A stretch of DNA of 32,559 nucleotides from Thermotogaceae bacterium (GCA_030445775.1 JASUTC010000015.1:1-32559); one strand, 5' to 3'; positions 1 to 9,815 are shown, counted from the first letter of the stretch. Numbers and translations: made by a program. The notes: generated from the letters alone by a model not told the origin.

Positions 1-1729
1 TATTTCTTGATTTGGAAATCTCTTTTCCCAAAAAGACTTCTTCTTCCTCGCTTTCCCACATGACAGGTCCCATATTCTCACTCATACCCAGTTTACAAAT
101 CATGGTTCTTGCCAATTTTGAGGCTCTTTCAATGTCATTTGCCGCACCAGTTGTGATTTCGTTAAAGAAGAACTCTTCAGCTGCTCTTCCACCCAAAAGA
201 CCAGTTATTCGATTAGCCAGTTCTGTTTTGCTGTTCAAGTATTTGTCCTTTTCTGGGAGCTGAAGGGTATAACCAAGCGCCGCATGACCCCTTGGAATAA
301 TCGATACACGATGTACCGGTTCGTTGGTTTTTAAAACCGTGGGAATAATGGCATGGCCCAGTTCATGAAAAGCGATGATCTTTTTCTCTTCGGGAGAGAG
401 AACTCTACTCTTTCTTTCAGGACCTGCAATGACCCTGTCAATCGCTTCTTCCATGTCATCCATGGTTATTTGCTCTCTGTTGTTTCTCAATGCAAGCAGA
501 GATGATTCGTTAATCAGATTTTCAAGATCTGCTCCAACGAATCCAGGCGTTCTTTTGGCGATAATTTCCAGCTTCGCGTCGGGGGCGAGCGGTCTGTCTT
601 TTGCGTAAATTTCCAATATCTCTTCCCGCCCTTTCACATCAGGTGGATCAACCATTACCTTTCTGTCAAAACGTCCCGGTCTTAACAAGGCTTTATCCAA
701 AATATCCGGTCTATTGGTTGCGGCCATAACAATAACACCCTCATTGACCTCAAATCCGTCCATCTCTACCAGGATTTGGTTCAACGTCTGCTCTCTCTCA
801 TCATGTCCACCGCCAAGACCTGCTCCTCTATGCCTTCCAACCGCATCTATTTCGTCTATAAATATTACCGAAGGGCTTGCAGCTTTTGCTTGTGTAAAAA
901 GGTCTCTAACCCTGGAAGCACCCACTCCAACAAAGAGCTCAACAAACTCAGAACCGCTCATATGAAAGAACGGGACACCTGCTTCTCCAGCAACGGCTCT
1001 TGATAATAGTGTTTTACCAGTCCCTGGAGGGCCAACAAGAAGCACCCCTTTTGGCATTCTGGCCTTTACCTTTTTAAACTTGGAGGGGTTTTTTAGGAAC
1101 ATGACCAATTCCTCAAGATCCTCTATGGCCTCATCCACCCCGGCAACATCCTTAAAGGTAACTTTCTTTTTATCCTGTGACAATTTCTTTGCAGGACTTT
1201 TTGTAAACGTAAAAGCCTGATTACCTCTACCTGAAACGGAGCGCATCATGGAAAAGAATATGAAAACAAACAGGATCAATGGGACAATATTCAAGAGAAT
1301 TGCCCACCAGATATCACCGGAATTCTGTTTACCCTTTATCTTCGCTCCACTTTGAATCAATTCCTCCATAATGGCTGAATCTCTTAATACCCATGGTGCG
1401 TATACTTCATAAACAGTGTCTTGAAAAGAACCACCACTTTTAAACGTAATGAGGCCACTATCATCTATCACTATCTCTTGAACCTTTCCATCCTTAACCA
1501 TGGAGTAGAAAGTTGTAAAGTCAACGACTTGTGTTGAATTTGTCATGGGTCCTTGATATGCCATGGCAATCAATATGATGATAACCACCATACCAAACAA
1601 CAGTAACAAGTTATTATTAGGTCTTCTTGGTGGCTTGTTGTTCATAGAAAATCTCGGTTCCCTCTTCTGATCATTGTTGTCGTTATTGTTATTTGTGGAG
1701 AATTTTTGGATTAAATCACTTTTCTTCAT
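1..1729 (-). CDS. ftsH: ATP-dependent zinc metalloprotease FtsH (3' end truncated by window edge)
   Basis: My minus-strand translation: [16 protein letters not shown]..., N-terminal TM segment ([18 protein letters not shown]), second TM, Walker A GPPGTGKT, Walker B VIFIDEID, zinc motif HELGH, GGRAAEE. Absent from the ORF track because it runs off the edge. Confidence 0.96.
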   Translation of the reverse strand, partial: MKKSDLIQKFSTNNNNDNNDQKREPRFSMNNKPPRRPNNNLLLLFGMVVIIILIAMAYQGPMTNSTQVVDFTTFYSMVKDGKVQEIVIDDSGLITFKSGGSFQDTVYEVYAPWVLRDSAIMEELIQSGAKIKGKQNSGDIWWAILLNIVPLILFVFIFFSMMRSVSGRGNQAFTFTKSPAKKLSQDKKKVTFKDVAGVDEAIEDLEELVMFLKNPSKFKKVKARMPKGVLLVGPPGTGKTLLSRAVAGEAGVPFFHMSGSEFVELFVGVGASRVRDLFTQAKAASPSVIFIDEIDAVGRHRGAGLGGGHDEREQTLNQILVEMDGFEVNEGVIVMAATNRPDILDKALLRPGRFDRKVMVDPPDVKGREEILEIYAKDRPLAPDAKLEIIAKRTPGFVGADLENLINESSLLALRNNREQITMDDMEEAIDRVIAGPERKSRVLSPEEKKIIAFHELGHAIIPTVLKTNEPVHRVSIIPRGHAALGYTLQLPEKDKYLNSKTELANRITGLLGGRAAEEFFFNEITTGAANDIERASKLARTMICKLGMSENMGPVMWESEEEEVFLGKEISKSRN

Positions 1730-1751
1730 CTCTATCAATACTTTGCGGAAA

Positions 1752-3242
1752 CTACCGCTCCCTCCCTTCTAAATCATTGTTATTGGAATCAAGATAAACA
1801 ACCTTTAAATACCTCACGGTTGAAGAGGTTATTTTATAATCTTCAGAGATTCTTAACCCCATACACCAAATTATATCATGTTTTCCATTTTCCATTATCA
1901 ACTGTTTTCTTTTTGCGTATTTTTTTATCCGCGCATCCGTCATTAACCTGGAAACTCTTTTAAAATTCTTCATTCCAAGGGGTTTGATTCGGTCTCCTTC
2001 ATTCCAGAACCTCAATATTAATGGAAATTCTATTTTTTCATAATCCAAGTAAGTGTCTTTATTGCCAAGAATTTGTTTGAAAGCAACATCATTTTCAAAG
2101 GACAGTAGTTGAAAACGAAGACTTTTACCTTGAACGAAAAAATCAATATCAAGGGTTATGACGTTTTTTTTCTCTAATTCTTTTTTAAAATCCTCCCCCA
2201 ATAAAATTTTTTGTTTTTTTGATTTTTGTAAATACGCCTTATTTTTGTCGAAACCGACCATATCGTTGCTGCGTAAGAATCTTATGGCATGTGAAATTGT
2301 TATTTCAAAATCTCCTTTTTCCAAGAGCTTTAAACAAATGTCATCGACTTTTTTCTTTGTCAACCCTTTGGGAGAACTATGCCATTTTTGGTACATCCTG
2401 ATCAAAAGTTCTCGAAGATAAGAAAGTGACTTGTGACGCAGATGTTTTTGATTGATTTCACATGAATTGGGTGAAAATTTTGCCTTTTGAAGGTCTTGGT
2501 CTATCAATTCACTAAGGGCTCTATCCGCATTTTTAAGGTTCTCAAGATCTCTTACGAGAACTTCCTTCACTTCTCGGCCAAATTCCTTGGTAAAATAAGG
2601 GATTAAGTGATGTCTGATCTTATTTCGCTGGAATCGGGTATCATCATTAGTTTGATCTTTAAAGTAAAACAAATCTTTCTCTTCGGAGTATACCATGATT
2701 TCTTCTTTGGAATAAACCAGCAGCGGTCGTAAATAAAAACCATCTACCGAGTTCAGGGTATTGATGCCATTTAAACCGGTTCCACGGATTAATCTCAAAA
2801 AAAAGGTTTCCAATAGATCATCTTGCTGATGAGCGGTGATGACCCATTGTGCATTGTAATCGTTCTTAATCTTTTTCAGCTTTTTCTGACGTTCCTCCCT
2901 CGCCAATTCCTCTAAACTGGTTTTTGCACCCAAGTTGCGTTTCATTTCTTTTATATCAACTGTTTCGGCATAAAAGGGTATCTTCCGTTCTTCACAGTAT
3001 TTTTTTAACCATTGTTGTTCCTCCGATGATTCTTTTCTGATTCGGTGATCGATATTTGCAACACAAAATTGAATGGGATATTTTTCGCTAAACGTTTTAA
3101 AAAGATCCAGCAAAACCATAGAGTCTGAGCCACCTGAAATGGCTAAAACAAATTTATCTTCTTTGTTGGTATTCTCTTTGATAAAAGAAAAAAGGTTCTT
3201 CAAGAACCTTTCTTCGATTGTGTTATTGTTCTTTTTTCCCAT
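1752..3242 (-). CDS. tilS: tRNA(Ile)-lysidine synthetase TilS; start re-assigned to ATG at 3242 (MGKKNNNT...) because the ORF-track start at 3293 lies inside a tRNA gene
   Basis: [14 protein letters not shown]-loop, N-terminal ATPase domain, C-terminal TilS domain ([14 protein letters not shown]). The upstream peptide MSRSWVQILSLAPVENQ is antisense/frame translation of the tRNA region. Confidence 0.94.
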   Translation of the reverse strand: MGKKNNNTIEERFLKNLFSFIKENTNKEDKFVLAISGGSDSMVLLDLFKTFSEKYPIQFCVANIDHRIRKESSEEQQWLKKYCEERKIPFYAETVDIKEMKRNLGAKTSLEELAREERQKKLKKIKNDYNAQWVITAHQQDDLLETFFLRLIRGTGLNGINTLNSVDGFYLRPLLVYSKEEIMVYSEEKDLFYFKDQTNDDTRFQRNKIRHHLIPYFTKEFGREVKEVLVRDLENLKNADRALSELIDQDLQKAKFSPNSCEINQKHLRHKSLSYLRELLIRMYQKWHSSPKGLTKKKVDDICLKLLEKGDFEITISHAIRFLRSNDMVGFDKNKAYLQKSKKQKILLGEDFKKELEKKNVITLDIDFFVQGKSLRFQLLSFENDVAFKQILGNKDTYLDYEKIEFPLILRFWNEGDRIKPLGMKNFKRVSRLMTDARIKKYAKRKQLIMENGKHDIIWCMGLRISEDYKITSSTVRYLKVVYLDSNNNDLEGRER

Positions 3243-3254
3243 CTGATTCTCCAC

Positions 3255-3330
3255 TGGAGCCAGTGATAGGATTTGAACCCACGACCTGCTCATTACGAAT
3301 GAGCCGCTCTACCGGCTGAGCTACACTGGC
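3255..3330 (-). tRNA. tRNA-Thr (anticodon CGU), CCA encoded
   Basis: Minus strand GCCAGTG TA GCTC AGCCGGTA GAGC G GCTCA TTCGTAA TGAGC AGGTC GTGGG TTCGAAT CCTAT CACTGGC TCCA; full cloverleaf, anticodon CGT. Confidence 0.95.
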
Positions 3331-3386
3331 CCTTGAATTACAGATGTATTTTACCAGAAAAGAGGCACCTTTGCAAGTGGAGTGGA

Positions 3387-3581
3387 GTAAAAAACACTCC
3401 TTGAAGTTTTTGTAAAACTAAAACTTCACCTGTTTCGCCGGATGTAAAAATCACTCCTTGAAGTTTTTGTAAAACTAAAACTTCACCTGTTTCCCTGTTT
3501 CGCCGGATGTAAAAATCACTCCTTGAAGTTTTTATAAAACAAAAACTTCTCCTGTTTCTCTGGGTGTAAAAAACACTCCCC
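3387..3581. repeat. Intergenic tandem repeat: three units (57, 65, 57 bp) plus a partial fourth, each with an internal inverted repeat
   Basis: Unit GTAAAAAnCACTCCTTGAAGTTTTTGTAAAACTAAAACTTCACCTGTTTCGCCGGAT at 3387, 3444 and 3509; partial GTAAAAAACACTCCCC at 3566. The second unit is 8 bp longer (CCTGTTTC CCTGTTTC). Confidence 0.92.
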
Positions 3582-3602
3582 AACCACATGACAAAGGATT
3601 GA

Positions 3603-3654
3603 AACAACAATCTGTTGTGGTATCATTGACAAAGAACACAACATATTGTATAAT
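3603..3654 (+). promoter_or_regulatory. nrdD promoter: TTGACA (3626-3631), 17-bp spacer, TATAAT (3649-3654), with two NrdR-box-like palindromes
   Basis: TTGACA-AAGAACACAACATATTG-TATAAT. ACAACAatcTGTTGT at 3604-3618 upstream of -35; ACACAACATATTGTAT at about 3636-3651 overlapping spacer and -10; centres about 32 bp apart. Confidence 0.75.
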
Positions 3655-3690
3655 AGTGCACATACATAAAATAAAACAGGGGGTTTTTAT

Positions 3691-5865
3691 ATGAAGAATC
3701 AATCTATACTGGGGATCAAAAAACGTGATGGAAAGATTGTGGATTTCGAAATCGATAAAATCCAAAAAGCCATCCAAAAGGCTTTTGATGCAACAGAATC
3801 GGCTTATAACCAAGATATCCTACAATTGTTGTCTTTGAGAGCCGTTTCCAAGTCCCAATCACAAATCAAAGATCACGTCATTGATATTGAAATACTACAA
3901 GATAACGTGGAAGAAGTCCTTGAGGAATCTGGGTTTACAGAAGTTGCAAAGGCTTACATCATTTACAGAAAGCAGCATCAAAATCTCCGAGAATTATCCA
4001 AAGACATGCTCAATTTTTCTTCAACGGTCAACGATTATTTAGAGAAAGCTGATTGGAGAGTAAAAGAAAACAGTACCGTTTCTTACTCCATAGGTGGTCT
4101 GATTCTTCACAACAGTGGAACAGTCATTGCAAATTATTGGCTCAATGAATTGTATGACGAAGAAATCGGAAAGGCACACAAAAACGGAGATATGCATATT
4201 CATGATTTATCCATGCTCTCAGGATATTGCGCAGGATGGAGCCTCAGACAATTGATCGAAAAAGGATTGGGAGGCGTAACCGGAAAAATCACAAGTGCAC
4301 CGGCAAAGCATTTGTCAACGCTTTCAAACCAAATGGTTAATTTTTTGGGCGTCCTGCAAAACGAATGGGCCGGTGCTCAAGCTTTTAGCTCTTTCGACAC
4401 TTACTTGGCTCCATTTGTAAAAACGGATAATTTATCTTACAAAGAAACAAAACAGGCTATACAATCCTTTGTATTCGGCGTTAACACGCCAAGTAGATGG
4501 GGAACCCAATCGCCATTTTCAAACGTAACCTTGGATTGGGTGGTTCCTGAAGATTTACAGAATTTACCCGCAATCGTCGGAGGCAAACCGCAGGAATTTA
4601 CATACGGTGACTGTCAGACAGAGATGAACATGATTAACCGAGCCTTTATTGAGGTAATGCTTGAGGGAGACTATGCGGGAAGGGGTTTCCAGTATCCTAT
4701 TCCGACTTACAATATTACAAAAGACTTTGACTGGGAAAATGAAAACGTCCCACTTCTTTTTGAAATGACGTCAAAGTACGGAACCCCCTATTTTCAAAAC
4801 TTTATCAATTCAGACTTGAACCCATCCGATGTTAGAAGTATGTGTTGCCGACTTCAACTGGACAAAAGAGAGTTACGCAGAAGGGGGGGTGGCCTCTTCG
4901 GTTCAGATGAATTCACCGGATCCATTGGCGTGGTAACGCTGAATCTTCCCAGAATGGCCTATCTTAGTGAAAATGAAGATGCCTTTTTTCAAAAGCTTGA
5001 GAAACAAATGGAAATAGCCAAAAGAAGTTTGGAAATTAAAAGAAGAGTCATAGAGAAACTCAATGATTTTGGGCTTTACCCATATACCAAGCATTATCTT
5101 AAAGACTTTAACAACCACTTTTCAACCATTGGTTTGGTGGGCATGAACGAAGCCTGTTTGAATGCAAAATGGTTGAATAAAACAATCGATAACAAAGATG
5201 CCCTGGCCTTTTCCAAAAAGGTACTGGATACCATGCGAGAAAGGTTGGCTGATTTCCAAGAAGAGACGGGGAACCTTTACAATCTGGAAGCCACACCGGC
5301 TGAATCAACTGCTTATCGATTGGCCAAACATGATAAAAAACGATTCCCGGATATCATCACGGCAGGAGTTGACACCCCTTATTATACCAACTCTTCACAT
5401 TTACCGGTGAATTTTACGGAAGACATGTTTGAAGCATTGGATATTCAAGAAACACTTCAAACCAAATACACTGGCGGAACGGTGTTTCATGCTTTTCTTG
5501 GCGAACGCGTTCAAGATTGGGAAACTTCAAAAGATTTAGTTCAAAAGATAGCCGAAAATTACAGAATACCCTATTTCACCCTTTCACCCACTTATTCCAT
5601 TTGTCCTGACCATGGTTATATTTCCGGAGAGGTTTATACATGCCCCATCTGTTCCAAATCCACGGAAACCTACTCCAGAATAACAGGTTATTACAGACCG
5701 GTTCAACATTGGAATAATGGTAAACAACAAGAGTTCAAGCAACGCAAAACTTATTCCCTTGAAGAAGGTGTGAAGGATGAAATTCGCAGGAATCGAGAAA
5801 CTGAGCCTAACAGATTATCCGAAGAAAGTAGCGGCAACGGTATTTACATCCGGGTGCAACTTTAA
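3691..5865 (+). CDS. nrdD: Anaerobic (class III) ribonucleoside-triphosphate reductase NrdD
   Basis: N-terminal ATP-cone (GIKKRDGKIVDFEIDKIQKAIQKAF), C-terminal Cys motif CPDHGYISGEVYTCPIC, glycyl-radical region YSRITGYYRP. GGGGG SD upstream. C-terminal about 30 aa overlap nrdG. Confidence 0.96.
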   Translation: MKNQSILGIKKRDGKIVDFEIDKIQKAIQKAFDATESAYNQDILQLLSLRAVSKSQSQIKDHVIDIEILQDNVEEVLEESGFTEVAKAYIIYRKQHQNLRELSKDMLNFSSTVNDYLEKADWRVKENSTVSYSIGGLILHNSGTVIANYWLNELYDEEIGKAHKNGDMHIHDLSMLSGYCAGWSLRQLIEKGLGGVTGKITSAPAKHLSTLSNQMVNFLGVLQNEWAGAQAFSSFDTYLAPFVKTDNLSYKETKQAIQSFVFGVNTPSRWGTQSPFSNVTLDWVVPEDLQNLPAIVGGKPQEFTYGDCQTEMNMINRAFIEVMLEGDYAGRGFQYPIPTYNITKDFDWENENVPLLFEMTSKYGTPYFQNFINSDLNPSDVRSMCCRLQLDKRELRRRGGGLFGSDEFTGSIGVVTLNLPRMAYLSENEDAFFQKLEKQMEIAKRSLEIKRRVIEKLNDFGLYPYTKHYLKDFNNHFSTIGLVGMNEACLNAKWLNKTIDNKDALAFSKKVLDTMRERLADFQEETGNLYNLEATPAESTAYRLAKHDKKRFPDIITAGVDTPYYTNSSHLPVNFTEDMFEALDIQETLQTKYTGGTVFHAFLGERVQDWETSKDLVQKIAENYRIPYFTLSPTYSICPDHGYISGEVYTCPICSKSTETYSRITGYYRPVQHWNNGKQQEFKQRKTYSLEEGVKDEIRRNRETEPNRLSEESSGNGIYIRVQL

Positions 5866-6442
5866 TTGCAAGTACTGCCATAATAAATCACTCATCAAAA
5901 AACAAGCAGGAACCATTGATGAATCGGAAGTATTTGAGTTTTTTCAAAAAAGAAAGATCATGTTGGACGCCCTCGTTATTACCGGGGGCGAACCAACTCT
6001 ATATGGTGAGGAATTAATTTCGTTCTGTCAGTTGTTTAAAGAAAAGTTCCCGCAAAAACTCTTAAAAATAGATACAAACGGATCAAAGCCTGAAATGACA
6101 GAAAAACTTGCAGAAGTTGCGGATTTTTGCGCCATGGATTTTAAATCTTATGATTACAGTACCTTTTCAACAATCGACTTATCCACTATTCAACAAGCTT
6201 TTCAGAAAATCAAAAGATTTTCTGATTTTGAGATTCGTATAACCCTCTTTCCGGAGTACATCAATTTTGATTCTTTAAAAAAGATGCTGAATATGGTAAA
6301 ATTTAATGGTATCAAAAAAATCACTTTACAACAATACCGACCTTTGGAAAAAAGCGAGAAAATATACACAAAAGAAGAAATAGTAGGGTGGATAAACCAG
6401 CTTCAAGATATTGAATTAAGTGTTTTGTACAGAGGTTTTTGA
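5777..6442 (+). CDS. nrdG: Anaerobic ribonucleotide reductase activating protein (radical SAM)
   Basis: CNFNCKYC (CxxxCxxC) radical SAM motif, TGGEPT, adjacent to nrdD. Confidence 0.93.
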   Translation: MKFAGIEKLSLTDYPKKVAATVFTSGCNFNCKYCHNKSLIKKQAGTIDESEVFEFFQKRKIMLDALVITGGEPTLYGEELISFCQLFKEKFPQKLLKIDTNGSKPEMTEKLAEVADFCAMDFKSYDYSTFSTIDLSTIQQAFQKIKRFSDFEIRITLFPEYINFDSLKKMLNMVKFNGIKKITLQQYRPLEKSEKIYTKEEIVGWINQLQDIELSVLYRGF

Positions 6443-6461
6443 TAGAAAGGATTGATTTTTT

Positions 6462-8942
6462 TTGAGTAACCGCAAGAAGGCCGCAGAACTTTTAATGAAA
6501 TCAAGAAAGTCCTTTTATCAGTCCGAATCAATAGAACAATCACTGGAATATGCAAATTCTGCGTTAGCTAATTTAAAAAAAGAAGAAATTACACCCTATT
6601 TTGTTGAGTGGGTAGCTTTTCTCTACGGTGCAAATCAAAAAAGAACACCCGAATCATTAAGAGAAATGATCCCCAATGATATACGGTTTTTACATTTAAA
6701 AATGCAGTTTTTAATCCAAGACCAGAAATTTTTTGAAGCTCATAAACTCTTCAACACACTCACTCATCATTCTGAATTGTTTAAAACCAAAAAGGAACTG
6801 CTGTATTACGAATTACTTTCCCTGTTTTTTCACGCGGAAATATTATTTTTTATGAAAGAAATGGACAAGGCCTTTGATATTATATCAAGTCGTTTAAAAA
6901 AGATAAACGAAGGGTCACTTGGTGAGAAGACAAAATTAATAGTCGCCAGAGCCTATGTGATATTGGGGGAATACTATCAAAAAAGGGGGATGACAACCCT
7001 TGCCGAGGCAATGATGCGAAAGGCATTTTTGATGATAGAAAATTCCAGGTTATTTTTCGTCACCGGGGAGCTGTACATTAGAATCGCTGAGTTCTACGTT
7101 ATAAATTTTCCCCACGCAAAAGGATTGAACCTCTTAGAACGCCTGTCACAAATCAGCGATTACTTTCCTCATAAAAAAATGTTGTTAAAAATAGAAACAC
7201 AATGGCTTTTTTATTATGTTTATGCGGGCAACACCGAAGATTTTTGGAATAGGCTTGAAGAGATTAAAAACACTGCAAAATTAACAAATGACAACAACGC
7301 GTTAGCCAATGCCTATTACCTGGAAGCGATGTTTCACCTATACAACAAAGATTTGCCCTTGACAGAATTACATGTCAAAAAGGCGATAGAACTAAATCCC
7401 AATGAAAACATCATGGGAAAATGTCAAAGGCTTTATGTTGTTGCCCCCTTTATGCTTGAAACGCATGCGGAAGGCGATCGGCGCTTAAAAGAATTGTCAT
7501 GGGACTACCGTGTATACGGGTTTAATAAATTCGTAGACTTTCATACCATAACGGATAAAGAGGAATTGGAAACGCTTTTTATTGATTTCTTCAGACAGGA
7601 TCTTGTGTGGAAAGAAGAAATACTCTTGAGTTTTTATAAAAAATTCACCCGATTATTTCCTGAGTTGTTTCAAAACACCGTCAAAAGAACCATCTTAGAC
7701 TATAAATCATCCGGTTTAAAGATCTCTCTGGCATTGTTAAATGAAGCTTTGGGAAAGTCATATTTGTTTCTTGAAAACTATGAAGAAGCACGCATTTATC
7801 TGAGTAAAGCTCAGATGATTTATAAAAAAACGGGATATCTGAAAGCGGCAAAAGACATTTCAAATATCATACCGGCAAACGAAATAAACCTTTTAGAACT
7901 CAGAAATCGTTTAGGGGAGTCTATTTATGAAACGGGCAATAAACAGAAAATTTCTGATTTTGAAAGATACAAGCGACTTACCGATGAACATCTAATTCGC
8001 ATGAACGTGATGAATGAAATCCTTGAGTTTGCAAGAAATATCGATATCACCGATAACTCTGTAGAAACTCTAAAGCAGGTATTGTACTGGATCAGCAGTT
8101 TATCCAAAGCAAAAAGTAGCTTCATAATCTTGGCCGATAACGAAAGAATCATGAATCACTTTGAAATTAACTATAATGAAGCTATTACTGACAAGACTCT
8201 TAAAACGATACTGGAAACACCTAATACTATTGAAATGTCCCCATTGAAAATCAAACGTTCTTACATAATTGATGATACAAAACGAGTCATTCTTTGCCTG
8301 TTTGGTGATGGAGAAGTGAATTACAAAGAAGATAATCAATTTATTACCATCTTCCTGAATCAAATCGAACCCATTATCACACTCTTTGTAAAAAACACAC
8401 TGTATCTACAAAACAGCATGTATGACAGTCTAACGGGTCTATACAGCAGATGGTATTATGAGGAACGATTCAAGGAAGAATTCGAAAAGGCCATTCGATA
8501 CAAAATGCCCATTTCTTACATCATCGGTGATATTGATTCCTTCAAAGAAGTGAACGACAACTATGGTCATCAAACGGGAGATGAAGTGTTAAAAGAAATT
8601 TCCAAGATCTTTTTGGCAATCACCAGAAAATTTGATATTGTTGCCAGATACGGTGGAGAAGAATTTTCCATCATATTACCTAACAGCAATGTAGAAGGAG
8701 CACAAAAAGTAGCTGAAAAGATAAGAACCACGATTGAACAAATGAATATTTTCCCTTTCAACACCACTATGAGTTTTGGCATTGATTCCATGGAAAAGGA
8801 TGAATATGTTGACTACAAAGAGCTGGAAAGAAGAGGAGACATCGCCCTTTATATCGCAAAAAAAATGGGTAAAAACAGGGTTGAGCTTTACGATGATCAC
8901 AATAACGAATTACATATGAATATTGAACAGATGTTTCACTAA
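6462..8942 (+). CDS. TPR-repeat protein with GAF-like region and C-terminal GGDEF diguanylate cyclase domain
   Basis: TTG start with GAAAGG SD; helical TPR-like N-terminal about 480 aa; C-terminal YDSLTGLYSRWYYEERF...GDIDSFKEVNDNYGHQTGDEVL...RYGGEEFSIILP. Confidence 0.9.
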   Translation: MSNRKKAAELLMKSRKSFYQSESIEQSLEYANSALANLKKEEITPYFVEWVAFLYGANQKRTPESLREMIPNDIRFLHLKMQFLIQDQKFFEAHKLFNTLTHHSELFKTKKELLYYELLSLFFHAEILFFMKEMDKAFDIISSRLKKINEGSLGEKTKLIVARAYVILGEYYQKRGMTTLAEAMMRKAFLMIENSRLFFVTGELYIRIAEFYVINFPHAKGLNLLERLSQISDYFPHKKMLLKIETQWLFYYVYAGNTEDFWNRLEEIKNTAKLTNDNNALANAYYLEAMFHLYNKDLPLTELHVKKAIELNPNENIMGKCQRLYVVAPFMLETHAEGDRRLKELSWDYRVYGFNKFVDFHTITDKEELETLFIDFFRQDLVWKEEILLSFYKKFTRLFPELFQNTVKRTILDYKSSGLKISLALLNEALGKSYLFLENYEEARIYLSKAQMIYKKTGYLKAAKDISNIIPANEINLLELRNRLGESIYETGNKQKISDFERYKRLTDEHLIRMNVMNEILEFARNIDITDNSVETLKQVLYWISSLSKAKSSFIILADNERIMNHFEINYNEAITDKTLKTILETPNTIEMSPLKIKRSYIIDDTKRVILCLFGDGEVNYKEDNQFITIFLNQIEPIITLFVKNTLYLQNSMYDSLTGLYSRWYYEERFKEEFEKAIRYKMPISYIIGDIDSFKEVNDNYGHQTGDEVLKEISKIFLAITRKFDIVARYGGEEFSIILPNSNVEGAQKVAEKIRTTIEQMNIFPFNTTMSFGIDSMEKDEYVDYKELERRGDIALYIAKKMGKNRVELYDDHNNELHMNIEQMFH

Positions 8943-8963
8943 GAAAACGCTTTTAAGAACTGA

Positions 8964-9815
8964 TCATTCATCCTTTTTCCAGTAATCCTTACCGTAATAT
9001 CTTTCCAATTTCCGTATATCGATATCTTTAACATCACTTCTTTTGATATAAGTATAAATCCCCAAAATCACAATAATGACAGCAGGTACAAACCAACTGA
9101 ATTGCAGCACGATAAACCCAAAGAGAGAGGCAAATATCCTCGTCCGCTTCCATTGAGAATACCAGTTGTTAAAGTTCTTTTTATCCGTAAAGGCTTCTTT
9201 ATAATCACCTGTTTCCTTTAATCTTGATAGTATTTCTTGGAAAGAATCTTGAATGTCCAGTTTATTGTCAATAAAAAAGAAAAAATCGGCGAGAAACGAA
9301 TAATAACGGGCAAAGGCATCACCGGAAGGATAATTGTCCACCTTTAAAACATCGATCTCTTTCATCAAAGAAACGGGATTGACATCCCTGATATTGACGC
9401 CTTTGTGATTTTCAAACCAGACGGCAAGCCCTTCCGTAAACCACAACGGGGCATCGTAGATGCCGTTGTTGTAAAACCATTGGAAGGTGTATACATGCAT
9501 CATCTCATGCCGTAGAAGAGAAGGAATGGCATCCGTTACCGGTGTCATGAACAGGCTAAATTGTGTTCCGTTAAAAGAGGCTTCTCCGCTGGCTCCTAAT
9601 TGTCTTTTACGCTCAATGGTTACTAATAAAGGATATTCCAGTTCAATATTCCAAAGGTTGGAAAGTTCTGAAGAGATTGTTTCAATCTGAGGTTGTATAA
9701 AATTCCGTAAATATAATGGAGTCGTTCGTTCAAACTCTATCTCAATGGAAAAGCAAAGGGAGAACACTGTAAAAAAAAGTATAAATATAACATAGAACCT
9801 CTTCATAACAATCAC
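8964..9815 (-). CDS. Membrane-anchored gluzincin-type metallopeptidase (peptidase MA-like)
   Basis: N-terminal signal/TM (FYVIFILFFTVFSLCFS), LLRHEMMHVYTFQW zinc motif, downstream WFTEGLAVWFE (third ligand Glu), C-terminal TM (FVPAVIIVILGIYTYI). Confidence 0.75.
   Translation of the reverse strand: MIVMKRFYVIFILFFTVFSLCFSIEIEFERTTPLYLRNFIQPQIETISSELSNLWNIELEYPLLVTIERKRQLGASGEASFNGTQFSLFMTPVTDAIPSLLRHEMMHVYTFQWFYNNGIYDAPLWFTEGLAVWFENHKGVNIRDVNPVSLMKEIDVLKVDNYPSGDAFARYYSFLADFFFFIDNKLDIQDSFQEILSRLKETGDYKEAFTDKKNFNNWYSQWKRTRIFASLFGFIVLQFSWFVPAVIIVILGIYTYIKRSDVKDIDIRKLERYYGKDYWKKDE

Noticed and set aside
3243-3293. N-terminal extension MSRSWVQILSLAPVENQ on TilS
   Set aside because: Lies within the tRNA-Thr gene; the ATG at 3242 has an SD and matches the expected TilS N-terminus.
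3387-3581. Possible CRISPR array
   Set aside because: Units are directly adjacent near-identical 57/65-bp copies with no unique spacers and no cas genes nearby.
3338-3610. 90-aa minus-strand ORF with repeated ETGEVLVLQKLQGV peptide
   Set aside because: It is simply translation of the 57-bp intergenic tandem repeat; no SD, no recognisable domain, and the 65-bp copy would break the peptide period.
8943-8963. Terminator between the convergent GGDEF and peptidase genes
   Set aside because: AAAACGCTTTT is too short and weak to call a terminator.
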